DNA of 64,000 bases from Trichopria drosophilae (GCA_030407085.1 CM059585.1:117231501-117295500), one strand, 5' to 3'; positions 50,418 through 64,000 are shown, counted from the first letter of the stretch. Notes: a model not told the origin generated them from the sequence alone. Numbers and translations: made by a program.

Positions 50418-51379
50418 TATATATGGGTTGGTTATGTTTTGCAACAGAGAAATGTTAATTTAATGACATTTTTCACAGAATTCTCCGAAGTACATCCATA
50501 TGACAAAGGGATGTCTTTCTCCAACTAAAATGGGGTAGTAGACAAAATTCGAGTACCAGCTAAGAAGACGCATATGCAAATAAATAAGTTCGGTCTATGA
50601 CCGATACGTGAGACACACAAGACGACAGCCTAACTAAAAGCATCGAAACCTCAAACTATGCCCGGGTTGTTGCTATCTGAAGTGGAAATATGGCTGTCTA
50701 TTGTCGTGCCAACATTCCGACGTAAGGAGAAAGTAAATAATATGTCGGGATGCGCGCAACACGATGCAATTTTGAAACTCGAAACAATTTCCGGACGACG
50801 AAAGCTGCAACTTAGGTATTAATATTTGATTTTTATTTATACGATGAAGAATGCAATTTGAAGAAAGTATATAACGTTCAAGCCTTTTTAGGTTAAATTA
50901 AGTTTTATAGAATCGTTTGACGTGTTCTATTGTATATGCAGTTTTTGTAAATGACAACGAATAACAACTAAAGACAACCAAAATCTTGAATCCTTGATCA
51001 AACTGTGAAATTTGATCACGTGTGAACAAAATTATCATTTTTTGTCTTTGCCAACAAATCACAATATTTCTGTGCATTCCATAATAGAATAGGCTTTATG
51101 TGAAATTAATCATATTTCAAAACTTCCGAGAAATATTACGTATAGTATTGCGAACAGTACAGGTGCGCCACCAAGCGGTGCGGGTTCAATGCATCACAAT
51201 TTTCAGTCACTCCGTCATACCATGATAACGACTATAGTGCAAACAATATAGTGCATATTTTGTACGCTACGAGTAATTATTTACTTTTAAAATTTTCAAG
51301 TTAGAAAGATCTCAATCTTTAATAAATTCAAATTTTATCTACCGAATCTTTGAAAATTGGTTTTAGGTATATATTATTC
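50418..51379. other. Non-coding stretch
   Basis: A moderately GC-rich part (50560-50800) is followed by AT-rich DNA. No feature supported. Confidence 0.4.
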
Positions 51380-51565
51380 CTATTAGGAATGGTCACGATA
51401 CATATAATTATTAGTTAAAAATAGCACTAAGAACTACGTTTCGGCATGGTATTGGCCTTCTTCAGAAAAGTAATAAAAACTGGAAGAAACGAGTGTTTTG
51501 AAAGGTTTCCTATTGTTTTATATTTTTAAACTAATAATAACATGTATAGTGACCGTTCCTAATAG
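51380..51565. mobile_element. 186-bp MITE with inverted ends of about 40 bp
   Basis: The left end CTATTAGGAATGGTCACGAT then ACATATAATTATTAGTT matches the inverted right end (CTATTAGGAACGGTCACTAT then ACATGTTATTATTAGTTT) at most positions. The core holds a hammerhead-like motif on the minus strand at 51432-51465 (CTGAAGA, a GGC/GCC stem, then GAAAC). There is no coding capacity. Confidence 0.8.
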
Positions 51566-54500
51566 CTATATCTGAAACCCATTCCAATCTTTCTTTATTA
51601 ATAATTTCCGTGAGTATACACTAAAAATAATATGAAATATAAAAATATTAGTAACCTTTATTCAATAGAATATTAAATATCTGAGTGAAATAATTGTCTA
51701 TTCAAATATAAGCAATACCTTATTTTAAACGTCCAATGATAAATAAGAGTGGCAAAATATTGGACAATGTTTCAAATAAAACCTTTAAGTATTTCTTTGA
51801 TGTAAATATAGACACATTTTAATAAGAAACATTCTATTTTTACTCAGCTTGGTCCAATTTGTTGCATACCTCGCAGTCTAAATAAGATGTACTGCTACAG
51901 TTCATCTCAAAGTTTATTCCTATCGAACAATTTTCGTGACAGCATTTATTAACAGCGATGGCATTATGTTTTATTTAAGCGATCCGTCACTCGCCATTTC
52001 TGTGCGAATCATTCCAGGACATAAGATCAATCAGCTGATCCAAGGGACAGTGTCAATTAATCTCTTCAGCGTTGTAGTTCAATAAAGAGTGCTATTATTG
52101 TCCGGGTTTATAAAATGTAATCAAAATTCTTTGGTGTAAGATTATTTTTAAAGAATGAATTTACAGATATTAAATTTATTTTTGTTGTACTCGTTGATAG
52201 TTGCATAAATATAAATCAAAGAGAAAAATGAATGACAAGAAGTCGATTTAATATTCTTCACCACAGTCAGAAGTAACCTTTTAGAAAACGTTTATTCTAT
52301 TTATTGTAGAATTATTAATTACTATATGTAAATTAATCCGGAAACTCCCATTTACAGAATACTATTAATATTTAAAAATCTTCAGTATTTAAGGATATCA
52401 TAGAATATTGGAAATAAACGTAGAAAATATTAAAATTAGTGTGAAGACTCCCAGAAATACTCGAAGAAAAATAAAATAAGTGTTTTTCTCGTTACGCCTT
52501 ACCCCAGAAGGGGTTAATTAAGCGCTACGAACGAATTGCGTTTCGAATTTGCACATTTCTGCCGCACTTTGAGTCTTCGTCTGGTCGTTTGTGATTTTTT
52601 TTTTATACTTTTGCATTTCTTCTTTTTATCTTCGGTCGTTCGGCAGCGGGTCCGAAAATAACGCCAAGCGTGGATCGTTAACATAGATTTTTCTTCTTTG
52701 CGAGGTGTCGGTTCTCGAATGACTAATTGCGAGAACGACAATATACATCGAACAAACCAACGCAGGAAAAACCTGACTACTTTTGTGGGTGCGAACGACG
52801 TCCGCCAATTATTCTCATAATTTTAATCACGGTGTCTTCTCTACTGATTGGATTAACGAAAAATATCCTACTTCGCCTATGAAAAATGTAATCAAATTAT
52901 TTTTTGTTAGGTTACATTTTTATCGTATTCTACGTATCCAACTATTTTTTCAACAACATATAAGTACGGATTGTAAACAAGGTTTGACGATTTTCGCTTA
53001 TGGAGTTTTGTTAATAGTTTTAAACCCATTTATCCTTATGGAGATTTTTGCAACTAGGAACTAGGAAGTTTTTGCCCTGCTCGTTAGTTCTGATCGTGCT
53101 GATGGAGATTAAGCTGCACTTTTAGGTAAAATGGATTTATCAGACACTGTTCGCTCGTTATGTTCGGTCATCAATAAATCAATTTGAAGAGTAGAAATTC
53201 TAACAAAAAGTGGACGAATTTAGGATAAATTATAAATTCTTGCTCGAGAATTGTAAACATTGATTATTTATGTAGGTTATACTCTTTAAAACGATTTAAA
53301 AATAATGTATGTACGAATTTTAGAATAAATTTCCCTCACCTTTTATTATTACATATTATTTAAAATATTATACAATTTTTAGTTAAAAAACAGTAAAATT
53401 AAACTCAGGGAACAAATTTAACAAAAAACTACCCCCATATATCCAAAAATAAAAAAAAACTATCTTTTAAAACTTGTTTTTTGGAGGTTTCCAAAATTAA
53501 AAATAGGACGATAGTTTTCAGAAATGGCGGATCCAATGTGCTAATAAAACAATAGAGAGTGTTATTTGAATTCTAGGAAACCGTTTCTTCAGGATGTTTG
53601 GTATCAAAAAAGAACTTACAGAGACCTTACGGATATTCGTTCTTCCTCAAATTGGGTAAAATTGAAATATGTTGCAGTTAAAATAAGATTCAATTTACCT
53701 TTTTTTTATCTGCGATATTTATAGACCCGTCATTTTTACTTTTAGAAAACTAATATCTATTTCCTACGTACGACTCGAAAAACCTGCGAGGAACAAATTT
53801 CGAAAATAATAAGTTGGATGTCCCAACCGTTCAGTTAGTACTCCAATCGCTTTGCGATAAATTGGTCGAACTAAGTAACAACTAATTGCATGAATTAAAT
53901 AAATAGTTTCTCTTATCCTTTCTAAAAATACTTAAAGAAAATCAAGTAACGAAATCACACTATTAATCATATATAAGCTATTCAAATTTTCTGGTGTGAG
54001 GTGGGAATCGTGCGGAGTTCATTTCTAGGAAATATCGATCAACGGACATACCGTAAACAAATGAAAAAATGGTTAATAGAGGTCAACCTACTGCTAGAGT
54101 AACGACTTACTTTGTTTACAAATTCAAATAACCGACGTGACCGACTCTATATATTTACTACTAAATAATTACGGTCCCGGAAATAAAACGTACCGATCTC
54201 ATGTCCAAAACCGAATACCGACAATTTACACCGGTGTGTGGACATTTACAGACACCGCATCGGGTTTAAATATGGCAGTCATTTAACTCGGCACTTTTAA
54301 GAGTGTACCTACATCACATTTCGTGGGTAACATATCGACGATAAAATACCTATCAATAAGTTCTTATGCCACAATTGATTTCGAAATTAACGAATTACAT
54401 ACCTTACAGTGAAGGCAAAATAATCTCGTTTTCCATAATTTGGCACTTTTTAACATCTGAAACCTTGGCATTTATTTCTAAAATTCACGATTAATACATG

Positions 54501-55066
54501 TTCATTAAAAAAAACATGAAATGAGCCGTTTGTGCGGTTTTTGCTAGATGTTTCTATTAGTAAATAACGATACATCCCTTAAAAAAAAAGTAGTAGAGCT
54601 TCGAAAGAGCTACAATCTTACCTATTACACAATTCGAGTCGATTAAAATTCACGAGAGCTTCAAATAATGATGAAATTACTGTCGCAGATCGCACGCAGT
54701 GGTAATGCCAACCAGATTTTGTGTCATTTCAGTATTCAGAATAGGTCAAGTTTTAAAAAATTATAAAAAATACACATGAAAAAAAGTAAAACAAGTTTTT
54801 CTCCATTGGAAGCAAAACAACGACTTCATTTTTTCCCGCGCCAATTAATTTTGCTCAATTTTCATGACAATAAGTTTATTATGCAATTGTTACCGGCCAA
54901 ATCGCTTCGGTAACATATTTTACTCATCATAAGCTGTAAAAAATGAAATAAACAATCGATTTTTTGGTCGAAACGGATGAGAACCTCTCCTTGAAAGACC
55001 ATCAGTCAAATGAAAATCGCATTTCATCCAATGTATACACATTTAATCATGCAATAGAAACCTATT
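51566..55066. other. AT-rich non-coding DNA
   Basis: Dense stops. Frames of 75 and 93 codons near 52514-53064 are not recognisable. No element ends seen. Confidence 0.4.
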
Positions 55067-55174
55067 CCCTAGTAGAAAATGCGACCAGTTTCTGGCCATT
55101 TTTTCTGATCTGCATGTTATAACTAATGTAGCCCAGAAAAACTGGCCAGAAAATGGCTTAATTTTCTACCAGTG
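55067..55174. mobile_element. 108-bp MITE with TAGAAAAT ends
   Basis: The left end CCCTAGTAGAAAAT and the inverted right end CACTGGTAGAAAAT are followed on both sides by TTTCTGGCCA / TTTTCTGGCCAG blocks, so nearly the whole element folds into a hairpin. Confidence 0.75.
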
Positions 55175-55242
55175 ATAGTGATTAGCAGCGCATAAGAGAA
55201 TCGTTAGATAGTCCTGATAACAATTTGAATTAAGACCTATAG

Positions 55243-55522
55243 CCCGAGTAGAAATGGCCCGATTTGACCCCAATAGAAACAAGGCCCGAGCCTGGTCAAC
55301 CTAATTAAAAATTCAATTCGGGTTCTGGCTGGAATCCAGCCGCCCTTCGAATTCTGAATGTAACGCGGGTAACCAGGTCGGAATCCGATCATAACCCTGT
55401 CAGTATCTCAAATGTGGCCGGGCTAAAGTCGGGTAAGCGTGACAAGACAGGTCGGATCCGGGATACAACCAGGGTAACCCGAATTGATTCCAGTCAGTGA
55501 CCGGTTGCAATTTCTACTCGGG
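55243..55522. mobile_element. 280-bp GC-rich MITE with CCCGAGTAGAAAT ends
   Basis: CCCGAGTAGAAAT at 55243 is exactly inverted at 55510-55522. Further inside, CAATTCGGGTTCTGGCTGGA is echoed by the inverted right side (ACCCGAATTGATTCCAG). The body is much richer in GC than the DNA on either side. Its TAGAAAT ends resemble the TAGAAAAT ends of the MITE only 68 bp to the left. No coding capacity. Confidence 0.85.
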
Positions 55523-56124
55523 AGCTAATTAGAAATTCATACAACAACCAACTTATCATCTATTGTTAATTAGTTGAACTAAAATACTTGTAAGTCACAA
55601 CCATCAGCCATAATAAAAAATACCATTTCATATGTGAAATATTCTATGGTTTTCATTTTATAGGAACAACCATTCATTTTGTTCCGTACAACATTTCGTC
55701 AAAATAAAAAAGACCATCACTTAGTTTACGTTGATTTAAGACAATGTGCATTTTGACAGAGTAACGTTCACGGCAGAGGATGTCAGCAGCGAATCTTAAG
55801 TCGCAACAATCGCTCCGGGCGAAATTTGTTAATAAAATTCGCGCGGGTGATAATGAGCGTAAACGGTGCGGACACTTTGAAATTGCACGAGGAAGCAGCT
55901 GTCAGACGCGATGACGCGGTGTAATCCTCAAACTTCTTTGATCCACTGGCGTGCGATGAGACGAACGTCGCTGATATTTAGAAGTTGCGTTATATGCGCC
56001 CTGCCAGAAGGCGCGAAAATAAAGTGGACATTAATTTCTGCGTCGCTTCGCGAATGCTCGCGCGCGAAGACACTTAATCGTCTAGATCGAATCGCGCGAG
56101 CACGTAGCATAACGTTGCTTATAT
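55523..56124. other. Non-coding stretch
   Basis: AT-rich to 55750, then CpG-rich with two frames of 82-84 codons overlapping on opposite strands. Neither is recognisable. Confidence 0.4.
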
Positions 56125-56330
56125 CCAGAGAACGAAAGGGATCGAGAGAGACAGAGGTAAAATAGAGGGAGGACATGAGAGAGACCAGCTGAGTTGGAGA
56201 ATTGGAGTGAGACGGATACCAAAAGTACCAATGCTGAGGACAGAGGAAGACTCTTGAGAAAAGAGAAAGAAGGAGAAAGTTAGGTGGAGGAGGAGAGGGA
56301 CAGATTGAGAGAGAAAAAGAGAATCATGGT
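56125..56330 (+). repeat. Purine-rich GAGA tract
   Basis: Runs of GAGAGA, GGAGGA and AGAAAGA on the plus strand. Simple-sequence DNA that produces an S/L/F-rich frame on the minus strand. Confidence 0.75.
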
Positions 56331-59300
56331 AGTGAAGCGCGTTATGAATTTCGTCGCGCTGCACGTAGCATGCTCTCGTCGTACCAACGGCCAGATATTA
56401 TTGGATCGAATGCATCACGTCAAACGATACGTGAAATAAGTTATAGGTTAGTGGCTGCATTGGCACCGCTCGTGACAGCCTATTCCTGGAATGCTCGACC
56501 TCTATAGGTAGTGATAGACGAAAACACATTAGCGAACGGGAAATTGAAATTTTTCAAACGATACTGCAATATAAAGAAACATTCCTCATTTCCTGCATCG
56601 TGATCCGTCATGCGTTTGGCACGAAATCACTTGCATATTGATAGAAGTAAACAAACGGCCAGGTTCAATCGATTAAACAAATTAAAAAGTAAACAACTTG
56701 AATGAGATGGACGAATGCCTATAAAAACAATGAATGTAGAACAACTGTGATTCGTCACGAAAACTTTGTCTGATTTCCAAGTGAAATGCATCAAATCATT
56801 CAATTTTAAATTTAACGGGAAGTTCTGGCAGACGGAGCATCCAAAAAACGAAAATTCCGTTGGTGCAAATCGCGAAACGGAATAACAGTTGCGACGTTCA
56901 TCAGGTAACTCCGTGTTCTTCGTTGCTCTCCGTAATTGAACGATTGACAGCTCGAAACTGCGTCGAGAATGCCGTCGCATCAGACTCGAACGAGAACGCT
57001 AGATACTTTGCTATTTTTGACTTTCGGGACAGTCAGATTCGGTTCTTCCTAAGTGTGAGAAGGAGAAGCCATTCTGTCAGTGGGCGTCTCGCATTAGTGA
57101 CAAATTGGAGCATATCACACTCGAATCGTTGCATTGCTCGTATTTTCCGGGTGTCGTTGGCCAACTACTAGGCGATCACTCGTTTGAAAAAGTGTCTTAG
57201 TATTCTAAAGATATCACCCAGTTATACCAGGAGTATCACAGTTAAGGATCATTGATTTTTCATAAATTGTTCCCATTACCTCGCTCATGCTGATTCCTAT
57301 AAATTAAAAATCAACTATTAATGTTGACAGGATAAAAAAAACTATTTTTCTACAATCAATAGTCATCGCTAAAGTCCTAGGTCACTCACTTGGCCGACAG
57401 ACCTTGGATCTAGTGAGAAGCAGGGAAAAGGAAAAGGTACTAAACCAGTATATTTACCAGCTAGCCAGTTCCTAATTTTGAAGGGTTATGATATACGCAT
57501 TGTAAACAGGCTTGAGGAACGCTCTTCAAAGTGTCAAATTTGACGCGTGACAAATATAGAAAAGCCTGTGAAAATCTCCGATTTCTACGGGGCGGTCGTT
57601 ACATAGTCCGCCGGTGAGAGAGTAATTTGGTAGATGAGTCAGGAGACGCTGTCGGTTGTTTACGACTCTCACGTGAAATACTCGCGATCTTTCCTCGCGA
57701 CTATCCGTCCCGCTTCTTTACGCGCGCAACGTCGCCCCGCTGACATTTACTGCTCTGAATCTGCAACAACGAGTTAGTAGTTAGTAAGTATACTCTAGTC
57801 GTCAAACGCAACCTTGCGGACGATCGTGATAATATTTGTTGGCGTATTCGACTTAACGACGCTATTCGACGTTTGTTTCCGGTGCCTTCCAAACTCAAAA
57901 TGTCAACCTAAGAATTTTCTTCAACTTTGAAATGATGGAGATGGTCATGGTTAGATCTTTCGACAACTTCTTCTTTTTCAAAATCAGATTCAGCAAATCC
58001 TGAAGGTTTGGTCGTATATGGAAAACGGAGAGAAGGGGAACAGACAGTTTTACCGCAGGCACCACTAACGACCCCCTGGGAAAAGACGAATTGGTTCTCT
58101 AAGTAAAATGAGTCGGCGATTCAACGGAGTATTTGTAAATGTCCGAGACGCCCGAATAATTCTTTACGCTCCCGCAAAGAAATCAGCCTCGTCTCTCTTA
58201 TTCTCCTCTTGTGTCCCTTTGTTCGACTAACACTAAAGATGTATCCAACGTCACGCTCGATCGGTCATCGTTCCCACCAAGAACAAAATTTCCTTCTGAG
58301 CCAATAATGAGCAACATTCTAAAACATATTATCAAAATAACTCTCGTGTAATTATCGAAACGTCCTATTTGAAGACGATTTCCCCTACCCTATAATCACA
58401 GTTTTGATATTCCATTTGGATATGATATGTATAAAAAGTATTCAGATTCATCTAGCAGGTTGGTAATCAAATTAGAAAACTTCGAGCAAGTTATGGGATC
58501 CTGAAAGTCATAGGTATCATCGGAACGACGAGTTTCGTTAATCACGCAAGTAGTTAACGATGTCGCTGATCTCCATTTTGGTATTTTGAGACGAGTTAAG
58601 AATAGCAATGAAGCCCGCTTCTAAGTAGTCCCTAATAATGTGATCGGTTTCGACTTCGAAACGGAGTTAGAACGCGCAATTTGGCCAGCGTTGAGATCTG
58701 ATCGGTCTCTTAGCGTCGTCTCCGGGAAGTCACCTGTCCGCTGAAGATGTCGTTAACTATTAACGGACTCGTAATTACTTGGGAAGATCACGTAGAAAAT
58801 AAACGAGCCTAATTGACTCGGAAATAAACCCGAAGAGCTCGTTGTCGACAACGTGAACGAGACGCAAAGTACAGACATCCACCATCAGGAGACGGGGAGC
58901 GTAAAAGACGATGAGTGGAGATAGCGGGAGGAGAGGGGGGTATGTGAAAAATGAAAAAGGCCAGAATCGTTTTGGTCGCACCATGAGCATCTCGCATACC
59001 GAAGGTTTTGACTTATGCCAAAACGATCCGGCTTTGTGTCTGGTGCCAGCCCCGGGGAAAACGGCGAGCTTATGCCGCGAGACACCAAGAGCTTATTTTC
59101 ACTGCGGTCTCTCGCAAATTCAAAGAGCGAGATCGCAGTGCCAGCCCTCCGGTCTCGTTCGACGCTTCGAAATGAGCCATCGCGAACTGTGTACGATGAA
59201 AATACTTAAATACGCGCCGGCGCGTATATATATTTCCGACACACCCACCTCGTCTCATCATAACGGGTAAGTGTCGCACGTCGTTTCTCGCTAAATATTC

Positions 59301-62300
59301 CGTCGTAAATATAGATGGTATTTACAAGACGAAAATATTCGAGTGCTGTGTCGTTCGTTGTCTAGTAGACACCATGAGAATTGCAGGCGGACCCTTGAAG
59401 GCGCATAGAATCAAATCGAGTTCTCAACTGCCGCGCGTATTCCAAAAGCCCACCCTGGGTTCTATGACAGCTAGAGTGATTGGTTTTCACGTTCTTGATC
59501 TGAAATTCACATAAGGAAGATTTTTTTTTAAACCTAAAATCTCCAATCATTGTTTATATATTTCTGTTGGAGAAAGGTTGAAAGCAAGCATTTAAAATTT
59601 GATCAGTAAATTCGATCTCTTCAACTTAATCATCGCTTGGCCGATGGTGTCCAATTCTTCTTACTTTACAAAAATAATGGATGACGTAAAACTCTAATTT
59701 TTTTTATTCACAAATATTTTTTATGAAATTTGTAGTATGGCTCATCCATTGGAAACTATGAAGAGGAATTTTAAACATGCCATTTCTTTCTTTCGTCGCC
59801 TATCAATGGGGAAAAAAGTAATTACCGTAACGTGCGTTCCTTGACAAAGATGTACCTTTTAAAGTGCACGTGTGGCATGCACACATCCGCCACCGTTTAC
59901 GAGTTTCGAGCACTCACGTGGCCGATCGTGTATCCCGTCTGGGCACGCAAAGAGCCTCTTTTTACGGAAGGTCTCGCGCGGAAACGACCAAACGGGCGAA
60001 GCCGATGACGAGCGACGGCCGTACTTCAAATCGACACGATGATTCACGAGGTCATTAATCTATTTCTACGCGGCGAGTGCGCTGCTGATTTCCAAGAAGC
60101 GCCTTTTGATCTGCGAAGATGAATCGGTAGCTCCAAGCGGCCATACGTCGTGCTTCGACGAGAAGGGAAACCTTTAAGGGGTTCGCACTGCAGTTAACGT
60201 CACTCCGGTTCCCGCATTAGGCATCGCTATGTGCCTAGGCTGTCGATAATTATAATTGAGTCCCGTCAACGAATTGGTATTCTAACTTTATTTCTGATCG
60301 TTAACTATTCCCGTGAGTCATTGCTGGATAGTTATGCTCGAAGAAATGTAAGCGATAAATTTTTTTCGAATCGATGATACGACGGTGTTAATTTGTCAGG
60401 TAATGGGCTTCCAGTAAAAAGATGTCCTGGTTGAATGCTCGACAGTATTATCAGGTACTTCTTAGAGATTCACCTGTTTATCACTATCACTGATATATCA
60501 CTAATGAAAATAGGATAAAATAAAAATTAAATAAAACCCCTTATTAGCCAAATTAATTACCATATATAATACCGTACAACCCCTCGAATTGGCTGACACT
60601 GGGACTGGTCCCCCCTCGACTTGGATAACAATATGCCTAGCCAATTTTATTGTCACATTATCCGCAGCAAGCCCATGTTTATGTAAATAAAATAAGACAC
60701 GACCGACACTGTCATTTAGAGGGACAGTACGTGGGGAGGGAAACGGACCAACTCGATAGATTGTATCGATTTGGTTTAAACAGGAAGATACAGTGATAAA
60801 TAGTTGATGACACGTGATCCACCCAATTAGAACGTCTACAAGATTTTAATCCAACTTTGGCTACTAATCTGCTTCAGGTGAAATTCGACTCTGACAAAAT
60901 GAGTAGATAGAACTTTAGGTTATGGTATCGAATTTGGGTTCCTAAGTAGGTCAGTTATTAAACAAAAATAACAACTAACTCATCCATTCCTGCTGTTGTA
61001 GGATGAAACCTATTTTGTCAATTTTGAATTGCCTTCATTCTTTACAATTTTCATATTATTTGCTCTATTTTCATTTTATATTATTTAAAAATCATTATTC
61101 TCCCGGGTACGAAATTGTACTTTGAAAAACAATGGCGCAAGGTCGAAGGTTCGTTGCAGCGTAAGAGCTCGAGTGCATCGACCCACATAACGCAATCCCG
61201 AATCGAATCCTCGCGTTCGCTGCAATCCCGGTAGTTGCCGACAAGGAAAAGAGACACGGTGCAAAATGTGAGAAAGTGAGAAAGAGTTGGGTCGAGAGGG
61301 AAAGAGGGGCCTTTGTGCCGGGGGATTTACGTTCGTTTACGTTTACCTCGCCAATGCGCACTGTTTTCGCGGGCCGATAACTCTTTCGAGACAAACGGCG
61401 CTCGCTATCAGGGACTTCGGGAAGAAAGAGATGAAGGAAGCGAGAGCACTACAGGAAAAAGACGGAAAACGAAAAGCGATTCTAAAAGGAAAACAAGGAG
61501 AGAACAAGGATTTTCTCGAGATCGAGAAGAATTGCGAGACTCTTCGTTTCGAGCAATTATTTTCAATTGGGAATTTTGAACAAGAATTTCTAAAATACCT
61601 TTAAAATTCTTATTGTCCACTTCCAACAAATTCCAAATTTAAAATTTTTATTGGTTTTATACATATTTATCAGCAACAACCTAACCCCAAATTAAGTAAA
61701 ACTACTATCAATGCGATAATAATATATCATGCACCATCAAGAGTAATCAAAAATTGCTTTGCCTCCTTGCGAAAACACCACAGTCATCTTATTCGTTACA
61801 GACACGCGAACTCGATGCTACTAAATTAGCTTAACGCAATGCGTTTGATTATATCGCCCCTGATGAGAGTTTTGCTATCGGGAAGATGCGCGAGACTGAC
61901 CAGGGTGGCCAAGCTTCTTCCACGGAATTGATTAGATTCAGTTATTAATATTTCCTTCTATCCTTCATTTCATTTCCGGTCCCGATTAGCTCGGCGCTAA
62001 TAGCGTGACGACTACCAGCTCTCCCCGTACTGACAGCGAGCTTGCCATAATCGCATCTCGGTATACAACAAGGAGCGAGAAATGATCGCATTATCAATCT
62101 TTCTCTTTTTTTTATTTCTAACTTCACTGGAAGGACGAGTTTACCATTTCTGCTTTTTACGGTCTGCTATCTTCCAGGCAAGTGAATGAGCAATGTCCAC
62201 TTGACAATTATTGCCCTTAGGTTGGCAGCGGATGCTAAACTGTTTTTGAAAGGTTCGGTTGGATGAATGTGCAAATGAATATAAAAACGTACATGCAATA

Positions 62301-64000
62301 AATCAGTTAATTGTTTAAGAATAAGTATTTGGGATTACCATGAATGAACACTTGGTAAATTTTCAAACTAACCGAGAAGTATACCAGCTTTACGTATGTG
62401 AAGAAGACTGAATTCAGGCCAGAAATGAATGATCATCAAACGTGCCATTGCAATATTAGACATAATTAGTCATTATTATTTGCTTGTAGTAGTATGAGTA
62501 CAAATAAAACATTATTTTGCCTTGTTTTGGTTAAGGTATATAATACGCAAATGTAGGAATAAGAAGTGACAATGATGAGAGCGAACATGAAAATTCACCA
62601 TCGTTTGAGGGAACCACGAAGAGCATAATTACTGACGTCACTCGAGCAAAAACTATAAAAATATCCATAAATAAAATCTAATTAGACACCCACCTTTGAA
62701 CTCGCATAAATTTCAACCCAAATAATTGAACGACTGAATTGTAAAAAACATTCGACCGGCAAAGTGGAGGAACCTGACTTACGGGGGTCGAAAGACGATA
62801 AATATCTCGAAAGGCTAATTGAAAGACGCGTCGGTATCTTGATTAAATGCACGAATTGATGAATATAAGCACTTTTTTATTTACGGGGTCAGACGACGAC
62901 CATCAAAGCCCTCTCCTCTGCCCTTCGTCTCGTACACCGGGCATATGCTCCGAATGTAGCACATATTCGGAAAGGCGCAGCTAGGAAGATGCAGTAGCGA
63001 AAGCAAATGATGTTCGGCTTGTCGGCGAGCTCAGAGAGATCTTGCAGACCGACAAAAAACTTACCGCAATGGTGCTCTCGCGGCCTGGGTATCGTAAATG
63101 CGTGTATTGCACATGCTGCTCGCGTCATCTTTTGCCTTGCCGCACCGCCTCCGCCGAATTTATTTTAATCGAAACCTTATTTGATAACATCAAATCGCAC
63201 CGTTAAATCTACTTCGTTACCGGGGAAGAGCAACGTTTTTTAGTATCTGGAAAACTAGAGTACATGGAATTTTAATAGGAGCTGTGGAGAGTGTCAATTG
63301 TAATGATTTGAAGGAAGATTCAAAGTAAAAAAATGCGTTTAACCATTGACAAGTATATTTTTATTAAAGAAACGATGTATTCGATGATTTTAAGTGTTGT
63401 CGATTAAAATGCAAGGTTAGAATTGCGACTTTCAAAATGGGGGATAATGTAAAAAGTAATATCTTCAACTGAGCAGTTGGATAACTCAAGCTTCCAAATG
63501 TTCGATGTCACTGAGAATTAGGTTTCATGTCGTTTTCGACGGTTTTGAAAACCAGTCTGAAGTTTGAATTTCAAGAATAAATGTGGCTCATATTCTAAAT
63601 AAAGAAAAAATGAAGTTTTTGTTAACAAATTATTTCTTTAACTAATTTTTATTATCAACTTTTCTTACGGCTGATAACATTTGTTACCACAAAGCCTACA
63701 TCGACTAATTACTCTGGTGTCCCATCAAAAGCATTTCCATTGCCCTAATAAAGCATCGAATAATTGTCAAACAATAAAATACGAGGAAAGGAAGTGGGGT
63801 ATCCAGAGAATTCAGAAATGAGCTGAAATAAACTTATAGTTTAGGCATGGCGGAAAATTTTGTCAAGCTTAGTCATGTAGTCTCGGATCCATGAATTACA
63901 GCGAAAAGGTGAACGGCAATGATACGCGCATTAACAGGAACGCCTTACCGATAAACATTCGCCTTTAACGTGCTGATTGAATAACAGCGACCGTAAAAGT
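56331..64000. other. Mixed non-coding stretch to the right edge
   Basis: CpG-rich segments (56860-57180, 57540-57900, 58640-59450, 59860-60240, 61090-61560, 62880-63240) alternate with AT-rich DNA. The many frames of 60-119 codons mostly overlap on both strands and none is recognisable. A 16-bp GC palindrome at 59211-59226 runs into TATATATAT, and a GTAAGT follows at 59268. TGACGTCA (a CREB/ATF-type site) occurs near 62635. These fit regulatory DNA but prove nothing. Confidence 0.4.

Overview
This window looks like non-coding DNA from an insect nuclear genome, most likely an aculeate hymenopteran (ant or bee). That is an inference from four things: AT-rich DNA broken up by GC-richer stretches that keep many CpG dinucleotides; frequent CT/GA-rich tracts; a short run of the insect telomere-type repeat (TTAGG/CCTAA); and a transposase of a type common in ant and bee genomes. 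I found no host protein-coding gene I can name. Most long open frames lie in GC-richer or low-complexity DNA, often overlap on both strands, and resemble no family I recognise. The window therefore reads as a gene-poor intergenic region or the inside of a very large intron.

The best-supported feature is a complete 2.7-kb Tc1/mariner-class DNA transposon at 47714-50417. It has 212-bp terminal inverted repeats that differ at only two positions, TA on both flanks, and one minus-strand transposase gene (48102-49193) broken by a single in-frame TAG. The stop replaces the residue just before the second catalytic aspartate block. The three acidic residues fit a DDD triad with 41 residues between the last two (DD41D). 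The right end also carries a second, nested copy of part of the terminus.

Other mobile-element traces, left to right: a direct repeat with a 562-bp period at the left edge (1-702); a decayed non-LTR reverse transcriptase (about 3062-3279) with a tRNA-like relic next to it; a MITE near 18.3 kb with a half-copy near 20.2 kb; a 628-bp element with perfect 20-bp inverted ends (20320-20947) that contains a six-unit, 30-bp in-frame minisatellite; a 785-bp foldback element (34941-35725); a pair of MITEs at 44.6-45.0 kb; a 186-bp MITE at 51.4 kb with a hammerhead-like core; and two MITEs at 55.1-55.5 kb.

Structures not explained by these elements include a degenerate array of about 190-bp units at 9.6-10.1 kb, a tandem-duplicated block at 32.4-33.5 kb with 3' splice-site-like tracts, and a cluster of short hairpins sharing a GGAAAT-loop-ATTTCC plan at 37.1-37.8 kb. 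There are also several perfect or near-perfect palindromes, an 81-bp TA microsatellite at 14.4 kb, and long purine or pyrimidine tracts at 23.4-26.2, 36.6, 39.5-39.8 and 56.1-56.3 kb. The stretches between these hold no gene I can support.
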